DNA of 64,000 bases from Neisseria sicca 4320 (GCF_000193735.1 NZ_AEPF01000045.1:39656-103655), one strand, 5' to 3'. Shown: positions 9,292-19,604, counted from the first letter of the stretch. Translations and numbers: made by a program. Notes: generated from the sequence alone by a model not told the origin.

Positions 9292-9914
9292 TAAGCCAAG
9301 TCAAGCTGTTTTTCTAAATTTTCCACCAGCTGGTCATCCAGGTTCAAGGCTTGCGACAGTCGGCTTAAAAATACGATTTCTTTACGGGATAAATCGGCAC
9401 ACACCAATCTTGCCGCCAGATAAGTTTCCGCGGCCAAAGCTTCATCGCCGCCGACGGCTGCGGCAAGCTCTTCTACAGTCGCCGGCCTTTCATATTCGGC
9501 AGCAAGCCAGGCTGCTGTTTCAGGATCCGAGCCGCTTTCACGCGCTATAGACTGTTTTTCCGCTTCATCAATCAATCCGTCTGATGCAGCCGCTGCAATC
9601 ATGGTTCGCAGGATGACGCGGCTGTGGTTTTCGGCAGTTTGTCCCACGGGTTCAAATGCCTGTTGCGGCAATGGCGGTTGGTTGCGGTTTTGCTGCCAGT
9701 TTTGATAACCTTTGTAGGCGATATAACCCAATGCAGCAGCCGAGCCTGCTTTAGCCAGTTTTTGGGTATTTTTTCTTTTCATCAGCATGGAAGCGAGTCC
9801 TGCTATCAAAGCGCCGCTGCCGAAAGAATTAAACGGTGTATCATGGGATGCGGAGCGGTTGTTTTTCTGTATCGTCCCTAAAATTTGATTGAGTAGGTTA
9901 TTGAAATTCATCAT
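9291..9914 (-). CDS. DUF533 / TerB-like family membrane-associated protein
   Basis: This 207-residue protein has two parts. A glycine/alanine-rich N-terminal region (about 30-70: SFGSGALIAGLASMLMKR, AALGYIAYKGYQ) contains one or two short hydrophobic helices. A C-terminal helical TerB-like domain follows (about 95-207: RVILRTMIAAAASDGLIDEAE, conserved ASDG-ID-E acidic loop). This is the DUF533 architecture seen in YebE-type proteins, whose function is unknown. A glutamine/proline-rich linker (NRNQPPLPQQ) joins the parts. It is convergent with tamB and divergent from the nuo operon. Confidence 0.8.
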   Translation of the reverse strand: MMNFNNLLNQILGTIQKNNRSASHDTPFNSFGSGALIAGLASMLMKRKNTQKLAKAGSAAALGYIAYKGYQNWQQNRNQPPLPQQAFEPVGQTAENHSRVILRTMIAAAASDGLIDEAEKQSIARESGSDPETAAWLAAEYERPATVEELAAAVGGDEALAAETYLAARLVCADLSRKEIVFLSRLSQALNLDDQLVENLEKQLDLA

Positions 9915-10284
9915 AGTAATCCTTTTGTTGTAAGTTTATGAATAATATGGCCATTTGCAGTAAAAACAAGATGTCGTGATGTTAAAGCATGCAAATGGTT
10001 TGTGCAGGGGGTCGGATTTCTTAGAAAAGGTCGTCTGAAAATCATATGGGGAAGATTTGCCTGGAAAACTGGAAAAAAGGTTTGATGAAGGAGTGAGACA
10101 AAAAATTTCTAGGAACGAAATAAATCGTTGCAATAAATATAAATAAGAATCGTTATCATAAACTTATTGAATTTATTAAGCTTTTTTTTGAGAGTTGGCT
10201 GACATTTACCTTTTAATGGATTTTGAAATTCGATAAAATAGCAGGATATTAAGATTTGTCTGTCAACCAGTTAGGCATAAAACC
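9915..10284. promoter_or_regulatory. nuo operon upstream region with candidate Fur site
   Basis: This 370-base gap lies between divergent genes. One DUS occurs near 10029. The half nearer nuoA (10080-10260) is strongly AT-rich. At 10144-10158, TAAGAATCGTTATCA matches the 7-1-7 Fur consensus TGATAATnATTATCA at 11 of 14 fixed positions by my count, about 127 bases before nuoA. In N. meningitidis, nuoA has been reported as directly Fur-activated, which fits this distant position. No confident -35/-10 pair could be assigned. Confidence 0.45.
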
Positions 10285-10641
10285 ATGTTGGCCAGTTACT
10301 TTCCCGTCCTCGTATTCATCCTCGTCGGCCTTGCGGCCGGCGTGCTGTTTATCCTGCTCGGCACGATTTTAGGTCCGAAACACCACTACGCCGAAAAAGA
10401 CGCGGCTTACGAATGCGGTTTCGAACCCTTTGAAAACGCCAGGATGAAGTTTGACGTGCGTTATTATCTCGTCGCCATCCTGTTCATCCTCTTCGATTTG
10501 GAGGTTGCGTTTATGCTGCCGTGGGCGGTGGTGTTCAAAGAATTGGGCGCATACGGCTTCTGGTCTATGCTGGTGTTTATCGTCGTTCTGACGGTAGGCT
10601 TTGTTTACGAATGGAAAAAAGGTGCGCTGGAATGGGAATAG
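10285..10641 (+). CDS. nuoA: NADH-quinone oxidoreductase subunit A
   Basis: This 118-residue protein has three membrane helices (about 6-28, 62-82, 88-108) and the family segment [22 protein letters not shown]. That loop contains the conserved Cys that lies near the quinone site in complex I. It is the first gene of the 14-subunit nuo operon. Its stop overlaps the nuoB start by 10 bases, implying translational coupling. Length is normal. Confidence 0.97.
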   Translation: MLASYFPVLVFILVGLAAGVLFILLGTILGPKHHYAEKDAAYECGFEPFENARMKFDVRYYLVAILFILFDLEVAFMLPWAVVFKELGAYGFWSMLVFIVVLTVGFVYEWKKGALEWE

Positions 10642-11114
10642 AAGGCGTTTTGAAAAAAGGTTTCATCACCACCAGCGCGGATACGGTGCTGAACTATATG
10701 CGTACCGGTTCGTTGTGGCCGGTTACTTTCGGCTTGGCCTGCTGCGCCGTGGAAATGATGCACGCGGGTATGGCGCGTTACGACCTTGACCGTTTCGGCA
10801 TTATTTTCCGTCCGTCGCCCCGTCAGGCCGACCTGATGATTGTGGCGGGTACGCTCACCAATAAAATGGCGCCCGCCCTGCGCCGTGTGTACGACCAGCT
10901 CGCCGAGCCGCGCTGGGTATTGTCTATGGGTTCGTGTGCCAACGGAGGCGGCTACTATCATTATTCTTATTCCGTCGTGCGCGGTGCCGACCGTGTCGTG
11001 CCGGTAGACGTTTATGTACCGGGTTGCCCGCCGACTGCGGAAGCCCTAATTTACGGCCTGATGCAGCTCCAACAAAAAATCAAGCGCACTTCCACCATCG
11101 CGCGGGACGAGTAG
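10632..11114 (+). CDS. nuoB: NADH-quinone oxidoreductase subunit B
   Basis: This 160-residue peripheral-arm subunit carries the terminal 4Fe-4S cluster N2, which passes electrons to quinone. The four ligands are visible: the adjacent pair C37-C38, C102 ([10 protein letters not shown]) and C132 ([10 protein letters not shown]). The frame is open further upstream, but the ATG at 10632 inside nuoA gives the canonical [10 protein letters not shown] start and is preferred. It is followed 12 bases later by nuoC. Confidence 0.97.
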   Translation: MGIEGVLKKGFITTSADTVLNYMRTGSLWPVTFGLACCAVEMMHAGMARYDLDRFGIIFRPSPRQADLMIVAGTLTNKMAPALRRVYDQLAEPRWVLSMGSCANGGGYYHYSYSVVRGADRVVPVDVYVPGCPPTAEALIYGLMQLQQKIKRTSTIARDE

Positions 11115-11126
11115 GGGGGGAACGAT

Positions 11127-11720
11127 ATGGCAAGCATTCAAAACTTATACGAAACCGTCAGCCGCGTTTTGGGCAATCAGGCAAGCAAAGTCATTTCCGC
11201 TTTGGGCGAGATTACCGTCGAGTGTCTGCCCGAACACTATGTTTCAGTGATGACTACGCTGCGCGACCATGAAGAACTGCATTTCGAGCTTTTGGTCGAT
11301 TTGTGCGGCGTCGATTACAGCACTTACAAAAACGAAGCATGGCAGGGCAAACGCTTCGCCGTTGTCAGCCAGCTTCTTTCCGTTAAAAACAATCAGCGCA
11401 TCCGCGTGCGCGTCTGGGTTTCAGACGACGATTTCCCCGTGGTCGAATCCGTAGTTCCCGTTTATAACAGCGCGGATTGGTACGAGCGCGAAGCCTTCGA
11501 TATGTACGGCATTATGTTCAACAATCACCCGGACCTGCGCCGCATTCTGACCGATTACGGCTTCGTCGGACATCCGTTCCGCAAAGACTTCCCGATTTCC
11601 GGCTATGTGGAAATGCGTTACGACGAAGAACAAAAACGCGTGATTTACCAACCCGTTACCATCGAGCCGCGCGAAATCACGCCGCGTATCGTCCGTGAGG
11701 AGAACTACGGTGGCCAATAA
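11127..11720 (+). CDS. nuoC: NADH-quinone oxidoreductase subunit C
   Basis: This 197-residue soluble subunit belongs to the 30-kDa family, with the signature [20 protein letters not shown] followed by [16 protein letters not shown]. In complex I it packs against NuoD beside the quinone cavity. A purine-rich AGGGGGGAAC ribosome site precedes the ATG. The end overlaps the start of nuoD by 11 bases. NuoC and NuoD are separate here, unlike the fused NuoCD of E. coli. Confidence 0.96.
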   Translation: MASIQNLYETVSRVLGNQASKVISALGEITVECLPEHYVSVMTTLRDHEELHFELLVDLCGVDYSTYKNEAWQGKRFAVVSQLLSVKNNQRIRVRVWVSDDDFPVVESVVPVYNSADWYEREAFDMYGIMFNNHPDLRRILTDYGFVGHPFRKDFPISGYVEMRYDEEQKRVIYQPVTIEPREITPRIVREENYGGQ

Positions 11721-12966
11721 ATTAAGAAACTACACCATCAACTTCGGTCCGCAACACCCTGCGGCGCACGGCGTATTGCGTATGATTTTGGAGTTAGACG
11801 GCGAACAAATCGTCCGTGCCGACCCGCATATCGGCCTCTTGCACCGAGGTACAGAGAAACTGGCGGAAACCAAAACCTACCTGCAAGCCCTGCCTTATAT
11901 GGACAGGCTGGACTACGTTTCCATGATGGTCAACGAGCAGGCATACTGCTTGGCGGTAGAAAAACTCGCCGGAATTGATGTGCCTATCCGCGCCCAATAC
12001 ATCCGCGTCATGTTCGCCGAAGTAACGCGCATCCTCAATCACCTGATGGGCATCGGTTCGCACGCTTTCGACATCGGTGCGATGACCGCCATCCTCTACG
12101 CCTTCCGCGACCGCGAAGAGCTGATGGACTTGTACGAAGCCGTTTCCGGCGCGCGTATGCACGCAGCCTACTTCCGTCCCGGCGGCGTTTACCGCGACCT
12201 GCCCGACTTTATGCCCAAATACGAAAGCAGCAAATTCCGCAACGCCAAAGTACTGAAGCAGCTCAACGAATCCCGCGAAGGCACCATGCTCGACTTTATC
12301 GATGCCTTCTGCGAACGTTTCCCGAAAAACATCGATACACTCGAAACCCTCCTGACCGACAACCGCATCTGGAAACAGCGTACCGTCGGCATCGGCGTTG
12401 TCTCCCCCGAGCGCGCCATGCAAAAAGGCTTTACCGGCGTCATGCTGCGCGGTTCGGGCGTGGAATGGGACGTGCGTAAGAAACAACCGTATGAAGTGTA
12501 CGACCAAATGGATTTCGACATCCCCGTCGGCGTCAACGGCGACTGCTACGACCGCTACCTTTGCCGTATGGAAGAAATGCGCCAATCCGTACGCATCATC
12601 AAACAATGTTCCGACTGGCTGCGCGTGAATCCCGGCCCGGTCATCACCACAAACCATAAATTCGCCCCGCCCAAACGCACCGAAATGAAAACAGGTATGG
12701 AAGACCTGATTCACCATTTCAAACTCTTTACCGAGGGTATGCACGTTCCCGAGGGCGAGACCTATACCGCTGTCGAACACCCGAAAGGCGAGTTCGGCGT
12801 TTACATCATTTCAGACGGCGCGAACAAACCCTACCGCCTGAAAATCCGCGCACCCGGCTTCGCACATTTGCAAGGCATGGACGAAATGGCAAAAGGCCAC
12901 ATGCTCGCCGACGTCGTCGCCATTATCGGTACGCAGGACATCGTATTCGGGGAGGTTGACCGATAA
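11710..12966 (+). CDS. nuoD: NADH-quinone oxidoreductase subunit D
   Basis: This 418-residue 49-kDa subunit forms the quinone-binding cavity with NuoB. Conserved segments include [14 protein letters not shown] near the N-terminus (quinone-contacting His region), HRGTEKLAE, and the C-terminal [13 protein letters not shown] with a VFGEVDR end. I prefer the GTG at 11710 over the in-frame ATG at 11695. A GAGGAG ribosome site (11697-11702) lies just before it, and the product then starts [12 protein letters not shown] as in other neisseriae. The stop and the next start share one base (TAATG). Confidence 0.95.
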   Translation: MANKLRNYTINFGPQHPAAHGVLRMILELDGEQIVRADPHIGLLHRGTEKLAETKTYLQALPYMDRLDYVSMMVNEQAYCLAVEKLAGIDVPIRAQYIRVMFAEVTRILNHLMGIGSHAFDIGAMTAILYAFRDREELMDLYEAVSGARMHAAYFRPGGVYRDLPDFMPKYESSKFRNAKVLKQLNESREGTMLDFIDAFCERFPKNIDTLETLLTDNRIWKQRTVGIGVVSPERAMQKGFTGVMLRGSGVEWDVRKKQPYEVYDQMDFDIPVGVNGDCYDRYLCRMEEMRQSVRIIKQCSDWLRVNPGPVITTNHKFAPPKRTEMKTGMEDLIHHFKLFTEGMHVPEGETYTAVEHPKGEFGVYIISDGANKPYRLKIRAPGFAHLQGMDEMAKGHMLADVVAIIGTQDIVFGEVDR

Positions 12967-13439
12967 TGTTATCCGCAGAATCCTTAAAACAAATCGACAT
13001 CGAGTTGGCGAAATATCCCGCCGACCAACGCCGTTCCGCCATCATGGGTGCGTTGCGTATCGCCCAAACCGAAAAAGGCTGGCTCGCCCCCGAAACCATC
13101 GAATTTGTTGCCGACTACATCGGCATCACGCCGGCGCAGGCATACGAAGTCGCCACTTTCTACAATATGTATGACCTCGAGCCGGTCGGCAAATACAAAC
13201 TGACCGTCTGCACCAACCTTCCCTGCGCCCTGCGCGGCGGCATGGATACCGGCGAATACCTGAAGAAAAAACTCGGTATCGACTACGGAGAAACCACGCC
13301 CGACGGCAAATTCACACTCGTCGAAGGCGAATGCATGGGCGCATGCGGCGACGCCCCCGTTATGCTGGTAAACAACCACAGCATGTGCAGCTTTATGACT
13401 GAAGAGGCGATTGAGAGGAAACTGGCGGAGTTGGAGTAG
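12966..13439 (+). CDS. nuoE: NADH-quinone oxidoreductase subunit E
   Basis: This 157-residue thioredoxin-fold subunit binds the 2Fe-2S cluster N1a. Its four ligands are C82, C87 (CTNLPC), C123 and C127 (CMGAC). It belongs to the NADH dehydrogenase module with NuoF and NuoG. Its start overlaps the nuoD stop by one base. The usual tight junction with nuoF is interrupted by a 311-base stretch of repeats. Confidence 0.96.
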   Translation: MLSAESLKQIDIELAKYPADQRRSAIMGALRIAQTEKGWLAPETIEFVADYIGITPAQAYEVATFYNMYDLEPVGKYKLTVCTNLPCALRGGMDTGEYLKKKLGIDYGETTPDGKFTLVEGECMGACGDAPVMLVNNHSMCSFMTEEAIERKLAELE

Positions 13440-13463
13440 GTCGTCTGAAACGACGATTTAAAC

Positions 13464-13534
13464 GTAGGTCGGATACTTGTATCCGACAGAGTGGGTAAAG
13501 AGGCAAAATGTCGGATTCAAGAATCCGACCTACG
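13464..13534. repeat. Short inverted-repeat element (GTAGGTCGGATAC type)
   Basis: GTAGGTCGGATAC-TTG-TATCCGACA is followed by TGTCGGATTC-AAG-AATCCGACCTAC. The two palindromic halves are roughly mirror images, and the outer ends GTAGGTCGGAT/ATCCGACCTAC pair. A second copy of the same element lies at 25010-25081. It is non-coding and about 71 bp long. Confidence 0.8.
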
Positions 13535-13547
13535 GAGACACCGAAAT

Positions 13548-13656
13548 GCCGTCATTCCCGCGCAGGCGGGAATCCACCGGTAAGATTCGGTTTCAGAATT
13601 TAATAAGACATTGCTTACCATTGAGGATGGATTCCCGCCTGCGCGGGAATGACGGC
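13548..13656. repeat. dRS3-bounded repeat element in nuoE-nuoF gap
   Basis: Two copies of the palindrome ATTCCC-N8-GGGAAT (13554-13573 and 13631-13650) form inverted termini GCCGTCATTCCC/GGGAATGACGGC around about 57 bases of unique DNA. This is the neisserial dRS3/NIME-type pattern. It separates nuoE from nuoF and could form a large hairpin in the operon transcript. Confidence 0.85.
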
Positions 13657-13750
13657 AGACAAGCAAAGTGGTCGAGATCCAACAAAAGTGATTAAAGGTC
13701 GTCTGAAACAGCGGCCGCAACCGATACGAAAACGAACAGGCACACCAAAA

Positions 13751-15052
13751 ATGGCTATTTACCAATCAGGCGTGATTTTTGACCAAGTGGATACCGCCAA
13801 TCCCGACTGCTGGACATTGGACGAATACGTCAAACGCGGCGGTTACAGCGCGCTGCGTAGAATCCTGTCCGAAAACATCTCGCAAACCGACGTGATTGAC
13901 GAAGTCAAAACTTCCGGTCTGCGCGGGCGCGGCGGTGCGGGCTTTCCGACCGGCTTGAAATGGAGCTTTATGCCCCGTTCCTTCCCCGGCGAAAAATACG
14001 TCGTCTGCAACACCGACGAAGGCGAACCGGGTACGTTTAAAGACCGCGACATCATCATGTTCAACCCCCATGCCCTGATCGAAGGCATGATTATCGCCGG
14101 TTACGCGATGGGTGCGAAAGCGGGCTACAACTACATTCACGGCGAAATTTTCGAAGGTTATCAACGATTTGAAGCCGCACTTGCCCAGGCGCGCGCGGCA
14201 GGTTTTTTGGGTAAAAATATTTTAGGTTCGGACTTCGAATTCGAACTCTTCGCCCATCATGGCTACGGTGCATACATCTGCGGCGAAGAAACCGCATTGC
14301 TCGAATCGCTGGAAGGCAAAAAAGGCCAGCCGCGCTTCAAACCGCCGTTCCCCGCCTCGTTCGGCCTGTACGGCAAACCGACCACCATCAACAATACCGA
14401 AACCTTTGCTTCCGTACCGTTTATCGTCCGTGACGGCGGTCAGGCGTTTGCCGACAAAGGCATTCCGAATGCCGGCGGTACCAAACTGTTCTGCATCTCC
14501 GGCCACGTCGAACGTCCGGGCAACTATGAAGTGCCGTTAGGCACGCCGTTTGCCGAAATCCTGAGAATGGCGGGCGGTATGCGCGGCGGCAAAAAACTCA
14601 AAGCCGTTATCCCCGGCGGTTCGTCCGCGCCCGTATTGCCTGCCGACATCATGATGCAGACCAATATGGACTACGACTCGATTTCCAAAGCCGGCTCCAT
14701 GCTCGGTTCCGGCGCGATTATCGTGATGGACGAAGATGTGTGCATGGTCAAAGCCCTCGAGCGCTTAAGCTACTTCTACTACGACGAATCCTGCGGTCAA
14801 TGCACCCCCTGCCGCGAAGGCACCGGCTGGCTCTACCGCATCGTCCACCGCATCGTAGAAGGCAAGGGCCGCATGGAAGATTTGGATTTGCTGGATTCCG
14901 TCGGCAACCAAATGGCAGGCCGCACCATCTGCGCCCTCGCCGACGCCGCCGTCTTCCCCGTCCGCAGCTTTACCAAGCATTTCCGTGATGAGTTTGTGCA
15001 TTACATTGAACACGGCGGGCCGATGAAAGAGCATAAGTGGGGAGGGTGGTAA
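13751..15052 (+). CDS. nuoF: NADH-quinone oxidoreductase subunit F
   Basis: This 433-residue subunit oxidises NADH. The NADH/FMN-binding motif [10 protein letters not shown] is at residues 59-68, and the 4Fe-4S N3 ligands are ESCGQCTPC (C348, C351, C354) plus a fourth Cys in TICAL. The frame is open upstream to 13649 through repeat DNA, but the ATG at 13751 gives the normal [12 protein letters not shown] start. Its stop overlaps the next gene by one base (TAATG). Confidence 0.96.
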   Translation: MAIYQSGVIFDQVDTANPDCWTLDEYVKRGGYSALRRILSENISQTDVIDEVKTSGLRGRGGAGFPTGLKWSFMPRSFPGEKYVVCNTDEGEPGTFKDRDIIMFNPHALIEGMIIAGYAMGAKAGYNYIHGEIFEGYQRFEAALAQARAAGFLGKNILGSDFEFELFAHHGYGAYICGEETALLESLEGKKGQPRFKPPFPASFGLYGKPTTINNTETFASVPFIVRDGGQAFADKGIPNAGGTKLFCISGHVERPGNYEVPLGTPFAEILRMAGGMRGGKKLKAVIPGGSSAPVLPADIMMQTNMDYDSISKAGSMLGSGAIIVMDEDVCMVKALERLSYFYYDESCGQCTPCREGTGWLYRIVHRIVEGKGRMEDLDLLDSVGNQMAGRTICALADAAVFPVRSFTKHFRDEFVHYIEHGGPMKEHKWGGW

Positions 15053-15426
15053 TGGCAGAAAAGAATTGTTTTGGCTACCCTTGTGATGATTGGGAAGCAG
15101 CTAAACTAGAAGCAAAGAAATATTTGATTGAGAAAGTTGCGAAACTAGGCAATGACATCACTTATGGAAATTTGGCATTGGCTATTAAAACAATTGATAT
15201 TCCTGCATACGGTGATGCCATGAGCAATTTCCTTGATGAGATGAGTCGGTCAACATATGATGCACACGGTTTTATGTTAAGCGCTTTGGTGGTCTCACAG
15301 GAAACCCGAAAACCTGGTAAAGGATTTTGGACATTGGCAGAAAAATTATACAAAGAACAAAAAGATTGGGATTATTGGTACCGCAATGAGAAAAAGAAAA
15401 TTTGGGAAAAATATAAACAATCCTAA
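15052..15426 (+). CDS. Small orphan protein coupled to nuoF
   Basis: This predicted 124-residue soluble protein is rich in Lys, Trp and Tyr. I do not recognise a named family. A central stretch (DITYGNLALAIKTIDIP, then GFMLSALVVSQETRKPGKGFW) resembles the layout of small domains with an ITYGxLA start and a PGxGF end. Its codons are clearly AT-richer than those of the nuo genes, suggesting transfer. The ATG shares one base with the nuoF stop, so it should be co-translated with complex I. It is not a known subunit. A dRS3 element follows it. Confidence 0.75.
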   Translation: MAEKNCFGYPCDDWEAAKLEAKKYLIEKVAKLGNDITYGNLALAIKTIDIPAYGDAMSNFLDEMSRSTYDAHGFMLSALVVSQETRKPGKGFWTLAEKLYKEQKDWDYWYRNEKKKIWEKYKQS

Positions 15427-15446
15427 GGTCGTCTGAAAAACACATC

Positions 15447-15558
15447 GCCGTCATTCCCGCGTAGGCGGGAATCCATAGTGGAATCTACAGAACCCGATAT
15501 TTGAAAAGCAGTTGCCGAAATTCAAAAAATGGATTCCCGCCTACGCGGGAATGACGGC
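15447..15558. repeat. dRS3-bounded repeat element
   Basis: Palindromes at 15453-15472 and 15533-15552 (ATTCCCGC-N4-GCGGGAAT) form inverted ends GCCGTCATTCCC/GGGAATGACGGC around about 60 bases. It lies between the nuoF-coupled orphan and the GIY-YIG gene. Confidence 0.85.
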
Positions 15559-15637
15559 GGGAGTGGGCAGATATTTTCAGATGAAAACGGCTGTAAATGA
15601 TATTGAAAAAAGTTGTTTATATTGCAGGAAACAATAA

Positions 15638-15949
15638 ATGCGAAACCATCCGCTTGCTAGGCAACCTGCCGTATATATTTTGGCAAACGGTAAAAACGGA
15701 ACACTCTATATCGGCGTTACCATGAATCTGCCGGAAAGGGTTTGGCAGCACAAAAACCATGTCAATGTTGATGGCTTTACTGCCCGATATGATGTGCATG
15801 ATTTGGTGTGGTATGGGTTTTTTGAGAATATGCCTGAAGCAGTTGCCAAAGAAAAAACAATGAAAAAATGGCGACGTGAATGGAAGATTAAACTGATTGA
15901 AGAACAAAATCCCGAATGGTTGGACTTGTCGGGCGTGTTGTTTGTTTAG
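15638..15949 (+). CDS. GIY-YIG nuclease superfamily protein (UPF0213/YhbQ-like)
   Basis: This 103-residue single-domain GIY-YIG protein has the first motif split as AVYILANGKNGTLYIGVT (the VYI and YIG halves of the family motif). It also has a conserved Arg/His stretch (NLPERVWQHK), the FTARYDVHDLVWYG strand and a Glu in AVAKEKTMKKWRREWK. Stand-alone proteins of this kind are common in bacteria and mostly uncharacterised; nuclease activity is inferred from the fold. It sits between dRS3 elements inside the nuo operon. An AGGAAAC ribosome site precedes the ATG. Confidence 0.88.
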   Translation: MRNHPLARQPAVYILANGKNGTLYIGVTMNLPERVWQHKNHVNVDGFTARYDVHDLVWYGFFENMPEAVAKEKTMKKWRREWKIKLIEEQNPEWLDLSGVLFV

Positions 15950-15975
15950 TTTTATTTCTGGAACTTTAAAAACTG

Positions 15976-16106
15976 TCGTTATTCCAGCTCCCGCCTACGC
16001 GAGGGCAGGCTACGGCGGGAATCAGCGTATAAAGTTAAGAAACCAATGTTTGAAAAACAGTTACCGAAACCCAAGAATGGATTCCCGCCTGCGCGGGAAT
16101 GACGGC
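15976..16106. repeat. Degenerate dRS3-bounded element
   Basis: The right palindrome at 16081-16100 is perfect (ATTCCCGC...GCGGGAAT, then GACGGC). The left end near 15976-16021 is disrupted by an internal duplication-like CCGCCTACGCGAGGGCAGGCTACGGCGGG stretch, given here only as a position marker. It lies in the nuoF-nuoG gap after the GIY-YIG gene. The rest of 15950-16263 holds DUS copies at about 16144, 16187 and 16207 and no gene. Confidence 0.65.
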
Positions 16107-16263
16107 AAAGTAGGATAAACGTAACTGCCAACTACACTTAGATGGTCGTCTGAAAATGGCGGTCATAGAGTGGAACGCAAATTCCAAAGGCCGTCTGAAC
16201 CCCATTTTTCAGACGACCTCCATAAAAGATTATTTATTAAATACCCGTAACTAGGAACGAACC

Positions 16264-18525
16264 ATGTTACAAATCGAAATCGACGGCAAACAGGTATCTG
16301 TGGAGCAGGGCGCGACGGTGATTGAGGCCGCGCACAAGCTCGGTACTTATATTCCGCATTTCTGTTACCACAAAAAGCTCTCCATCGCCGCCAACTGCCG
16401 TATGTGTCTGGTGGACGTGGAAAAAGCCCCCAAACCGCTGCCCGCCTGCGCCACGCCGGTAACGGACGGCATGATTGTGCGCACGCATTCGGCAAAAGCC
16501 CGCGAGGCGCAGGAAGGCGTGATGGAGTTCCTGCTCATCAACCATCCGCTTGATTGTCCGACCTGCGACCAGGGCGGCGAATGCCAGTTGCAGGATTTGG
16601 CGGTGGGCTACGGCAAAACCACCAGCCGCTACACCGAGGAAAAACGTTCCGTCGTCGGCAAAGACATGGGGCCTTTGGTTTCCGCCGAGGAAATGAGCCG
16701 CTGCATCCACTGCACCCGCTGCGTACGATTCACCGAAGAAATCGCCGGCTTGCAGGAAATTGCGATGGCGAATCGCGGCGAACACTCCGAAATCATGCCC
16801 TTTATCGGCAAAGCGGTGGAAACCGAGCTGTCGGGCAACGTCATCGATTTGTGCCCCGTCGGCGCGCTGACCAGCAAACCGTTCCGCTTCAACGCGCGTA
16901 CTTGGGAGCTGAACCGCCGCAAATCCGTTTCCGCACATGATGCTTTGGGCAGCAACCTGATTGTGCAAACCAAAGACCATACCGTCCGCCGCGTGCTGCC
17001 GCTGGAAAACGAAGCGATTAACGAATGCTGGCTGTCCGACCGCGACCGTTTCGCCTACGAGGGCCTGTATCACGAAAGCCGTCTGAAAAACCCGAAAATC
17101 AAACAGGGTGGCGAGTGGATGGACGTGGATTGGAAAACCGCGCTGGAATATGTCCGCAGCGCGATTGATTGTATCGCCAAAGACGGCAACCAAAACCAAG
17201 TCGGCATTTGGGCGAACCCGATGAATACGGTCGAAGAGATGTATTTGGCGAAGAAACTCGCCGACGGCCTGGGCGTTAAAAATTTCGCCACCCGCCTGCG
17301 CCAACAGGACAAACGTCTTTCAGACGACCTCAATGGTGCGCAATGGCTGGGACAAAGCATCGAATCGCTGGCGGACAACGAAGCCGTACTGGTGGTCGGT
17401 GCGAACCTGCGCAAAGAACAGCCGCTTCTGACCGCCCGCCTGCGCCGTGCTGCCAAAGAGCGCATGGCTTTGAGCGTGTTGGCAAGCAGCAAGGAAGAAT
17501 TGTTGATGCCGCTTCTGGCTCAGGAAGCGGTGCATCCCGACGAGTGGGCAGGTCGTCTGAAAAACCTGTCTGCCGATGCGGAACACGCGATTACCGCCAG
17601 CCTGAAAAACGCTGAAAAAGCAGCGGTGATTTTGGGTGCGGAAGTGCAAAACCATCCCGATTACGCCGCGATTTACGCCGCCGCACAAGAGCTGGCGGAT
17701 GCGACCGGCGCGGTACTGGGTATTTTGCCGCAAGCCGCCAACAGCGTCGGTGCGGACGTTTTGGGCGTGAACTCCGGCGAGAGCGTTGCCGAAATGGCAA
17801 ACGCGCCGAAACAGGCAGTCTTGCTGCTCAACGTCGAGCCTGAAATCGATACGGCGGACGGTGCAAAAGCCGTAGCCGCGTTGAAACAGGCGAAAAGCGT
17901 GATGGCGTTTACGCCGTTTGTCAGCGAAACGCTGCTGGACGTGTGCGACGTATTGCTGCCGATCGCGCCGTTTACCGAAACCTCGGGCAGCTTCATCAAT
18001 ATGGAAGGCCGTCTGCAATCCTTCCACGGTGTCGTTCAAGGTTTCGGCGATTCGCGTCCGCTGTGGAAAGTGTTGCGCGTATTGGGCAACCTGTTTGACC
18101 TGCAAGGCTTTGAATACCACGATACCGCCGCGATTTTGAAAGACGCGCTGGATGCGGAAAGCCTGTCGTCCAAACTGAACAACCGCGCCGCTTCGGCTCA
18201 AAAAGATTTTCAGACGACCTCAAACCGCCTTGTGCGTGTGGGCGGAGTCGGCATCTATCACACCGATGCCATCGTGCGCCGTTCCGCGCCGTTGCAGGCG
18301 ACCAGCCATGCCGCCGTGCCTGCCGCGCGCGTGCATCCGAACACTTTGGCGCGCTTAGGTCTGCAAGACGGGCAAACCGCCATCGCCAAACAAAACGGCG
18401 CAGGCGTGTCCGTGATGGTCAAAGCCGATGCCGGACTGCCTGAAAACGTGGTGCATCTGCCGCTGCATACCGAAAATGCCGCGCTGGGTGCGTTGATGGA
18501 CACTATTGAACTGGCGGGAGCTTGA
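16264..18525 (+). CDS. nuoG: NADH-quinone oxidoreductase subunit G
   Basis: This 753-residue subunit is the largest of the peripheral arm. Its N-terminal domain holds the 2Fe-2S N1b ligands (C34, C45, C48, C62), the His/Cys 4Fe-4S N5 set (H94, C98, C101, C107) and the N4 set (C147, C150, C153 in CIHCTRC, plus a later Cys in DLCPVGAL). A molybdopterin-oxidoreductase-like body follows. Several DUS copies lie in frame. It is separated from nuoF by about 1.2 kb of cargo and repeats, and ends 2 bases before nuoH. Confidence 0.96.
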   Translation: MLQIEIDGKQVSVEQGATVIEAAHKLGTYIPHFCYHKKLSIAANCRMCLVDVEKAPKPLPACATPVTDGMIVRTHSAKAREAQEGVMEFLLINHPLDCPTCDQGGECQLQDLAVGYGKTTSRYTEEKRSVVGKDMGPLVSAEEMSRCIHCTRCVRFTEEIAGLQEIAMANRGEHSEIMPFIGKAVETELSGNVIDLCPVGALTSKPFRFNARTWELNRRKSVSAHDALGSNLIVQTKDHTVRRVLPLENEAINECWLSDRDRFAYEGLYHESRLKNPKIKQGGEWMDVDWKTALEYVRSAIDCIAKDGNQNQVGIWANPMNTVEEMYLAKKLADGLGVKNFATRLRQQDKRLSDDLNGAQWLGQSIESLADNEAVLVVGANLRKEQPLLTARLRRAAKERMALSVLASSKEELLMPLLAQEAVHPDEWAGRLKNLSADAEHAITASLKNAEKAAVILGAEVQNHPDYAAIYAAAQELADATGAVLGILPQAANSVGADVLGVNSGESVAEMANAPKQAVLLLNVEPEIDTADGAKAVAALKQAKSVMAFTPFVSETLLDVCDVLLPIAPFTETSGSFINMEGRLQSFHGVVQGFGDSRPLWKVLRVLGNLFDLQGFEYHDTAAILKDALDAESLSSKLNNRAASAQKDFQTTSNRLVRVGGVGIYHTDAIVRRSAPLQATSHAAVPAARVHPNTLARLGLQDGQTAIAKQNGAGVSVMVKADAGLPENVVHLPLHTENAALGALMDTIELAGA

Positions 18526-18527
18526 TT

Positions 18528-19604
18528 ATGCAGGAATGGTTCCAAAACCTCTTTGCCGCAACGCTCGGTCTGGGCGATTTGGGCATCACCGTAGGCTTGG
18601 TGGTGTCCGTCATCGTCAAAATCGTGATTATCCTGATTCCGCTGATTCTGACCGTTGCCTACCTTACTTATTTCGAACGTAAAGTCATTGGATTTATGCA
18701 GCTTCGCGTCGGCCCGAACGTAACCGGCCCGTGGGGTCTGATTCAGCCGTTTGCCGACGTGTTCAAACTCTTGTTTAAAGAAGTAACCCGTCCGAAGCTG
18801 TCAAACAAAGCCCTGTTCTACATCGGCCCGATTATGTCGCTCGCCCCGTCTTTCGCGGCGTGGGCGGTGATTCCGTTCAACGAAGAATGGGTGCTGGCCA
18901 ATATCAATATAGGCCTTTTGTACATCCTGATGATTACCTCGCTGTCGGTTTACGGCGTGATCATCGCGGGCTGGGCTTCCAACTCTAAATATTCGTTCTT
19001 GGGTGCAATGCGTGCTTCCGCGCAAAGCATCTCCTACGAAATTGCCATGAGTGCCGCGCTGGTGTGCGTCGTGATGGTATCGGGCAGCATGAACTTCTCC
19101 GACATCGTTGCCGCGCAGGCAAAAGGCATCGCGGGCGGTTCCGTGTTCTCGTGGAACTGGCTGCCGCTCTTCCCCATCTTCATCGTCTATCTGATTTCCG
19201 CCGTTGCCGAAACCAACCGCGCACCGTTTGACGTGGCAGAGGGCGAATCCGAAATCGTTGCCGGACACCACGTCGAATATTCCGGTTTCGCGTTCGCGCT
19301 GTTCTTCCTTGCCGAATACATTTTCATGATCCTGATTGCCGCGCTGACCTCGCTGATGTTCCTCGGCGGCTGGCTGTCCCCATTCCCGCAAAGCTGGGGC
19401 TTGATCGGTACGCCTTCCGCATTTTGGATGTTCGTGAAAATGGCGGCGGTGCTGTACTGGTATCTGTGGATACGCGCCACCTTCCCGCGCTACCGCTACG
19501 ACCAAATCATGCGCTTGGGCTGGAAAGTGCTGATTCCCATCGGCTTCGCCTATATCGTGATTTTGGGTCTGTGGATGATTTCGCCGCTGAATTTGTGGAA
19601 ATAA
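18528..19604 (+). CDS. nuoH: NADH-quinone oxidoreductase subunit H
   Basis: This 358-residue membrane subunit has about eight helices and links the peripheral arm to the proton-pumping arm at the quinone channel. Family signatures are [17 protein letters not shown], the charged quinone-site loop [23 protein letters not shown] and [13 protein letters not shown]. The ATG at 18528 ([14 protein letters not shown]) is preferred over the in-frame TTG two codons earlier, which overlaps the nuoG stop. Confidence 0.96.
   Translation: MQEWFQNLFAATLGLGDLGITVGLVVSVIVKIVIILIPLILTVAYLTYFERKVIGFMQLRVGPNVTGPWGLIQPFADVFKLLFKEVTRPKLSNKALFYIGPIMSLAPSFAAWAVIPFNEEWVLANINIGLLYILMITSLSVYGVIIAGWASNSKYSFLGAMRASAQSISYEIAMSAALVCVVMVSGSMNFSDIVAAQAKGIAGGSVFSWNWLPLFPIFIVYLISAVAETNRAPFDVAEGESEIVAGHHVEYSGFAFALFFLAEYIFMILIAALTSLMFLGGWLSPFPQSWGLIGTPSAFWMFVKMAAVLYWYLWIRATFPRYRYDQIMRLGWKVLIPIGFAYIVILGLWMISPLNLWK

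Noticed and set aside
13477..13695. 72-codon plus-strand frame in the nuoE-nuoF gap
   Set aside because: It is made entirely of repeat and DUS sequence with no coding signal.
13649..13750. 34-residue extension of NuoF
   Set aside because: It is encoded by the dRS3 element and a DUS; the family start is at 13751.
13464..16106. Regularly recurring palindromes as a possible CRISPR array
   Set aside because: The repeats are dRS3 palindromes and inverted elements with unequal spacing and opposite orientation, and no cas genes are present.
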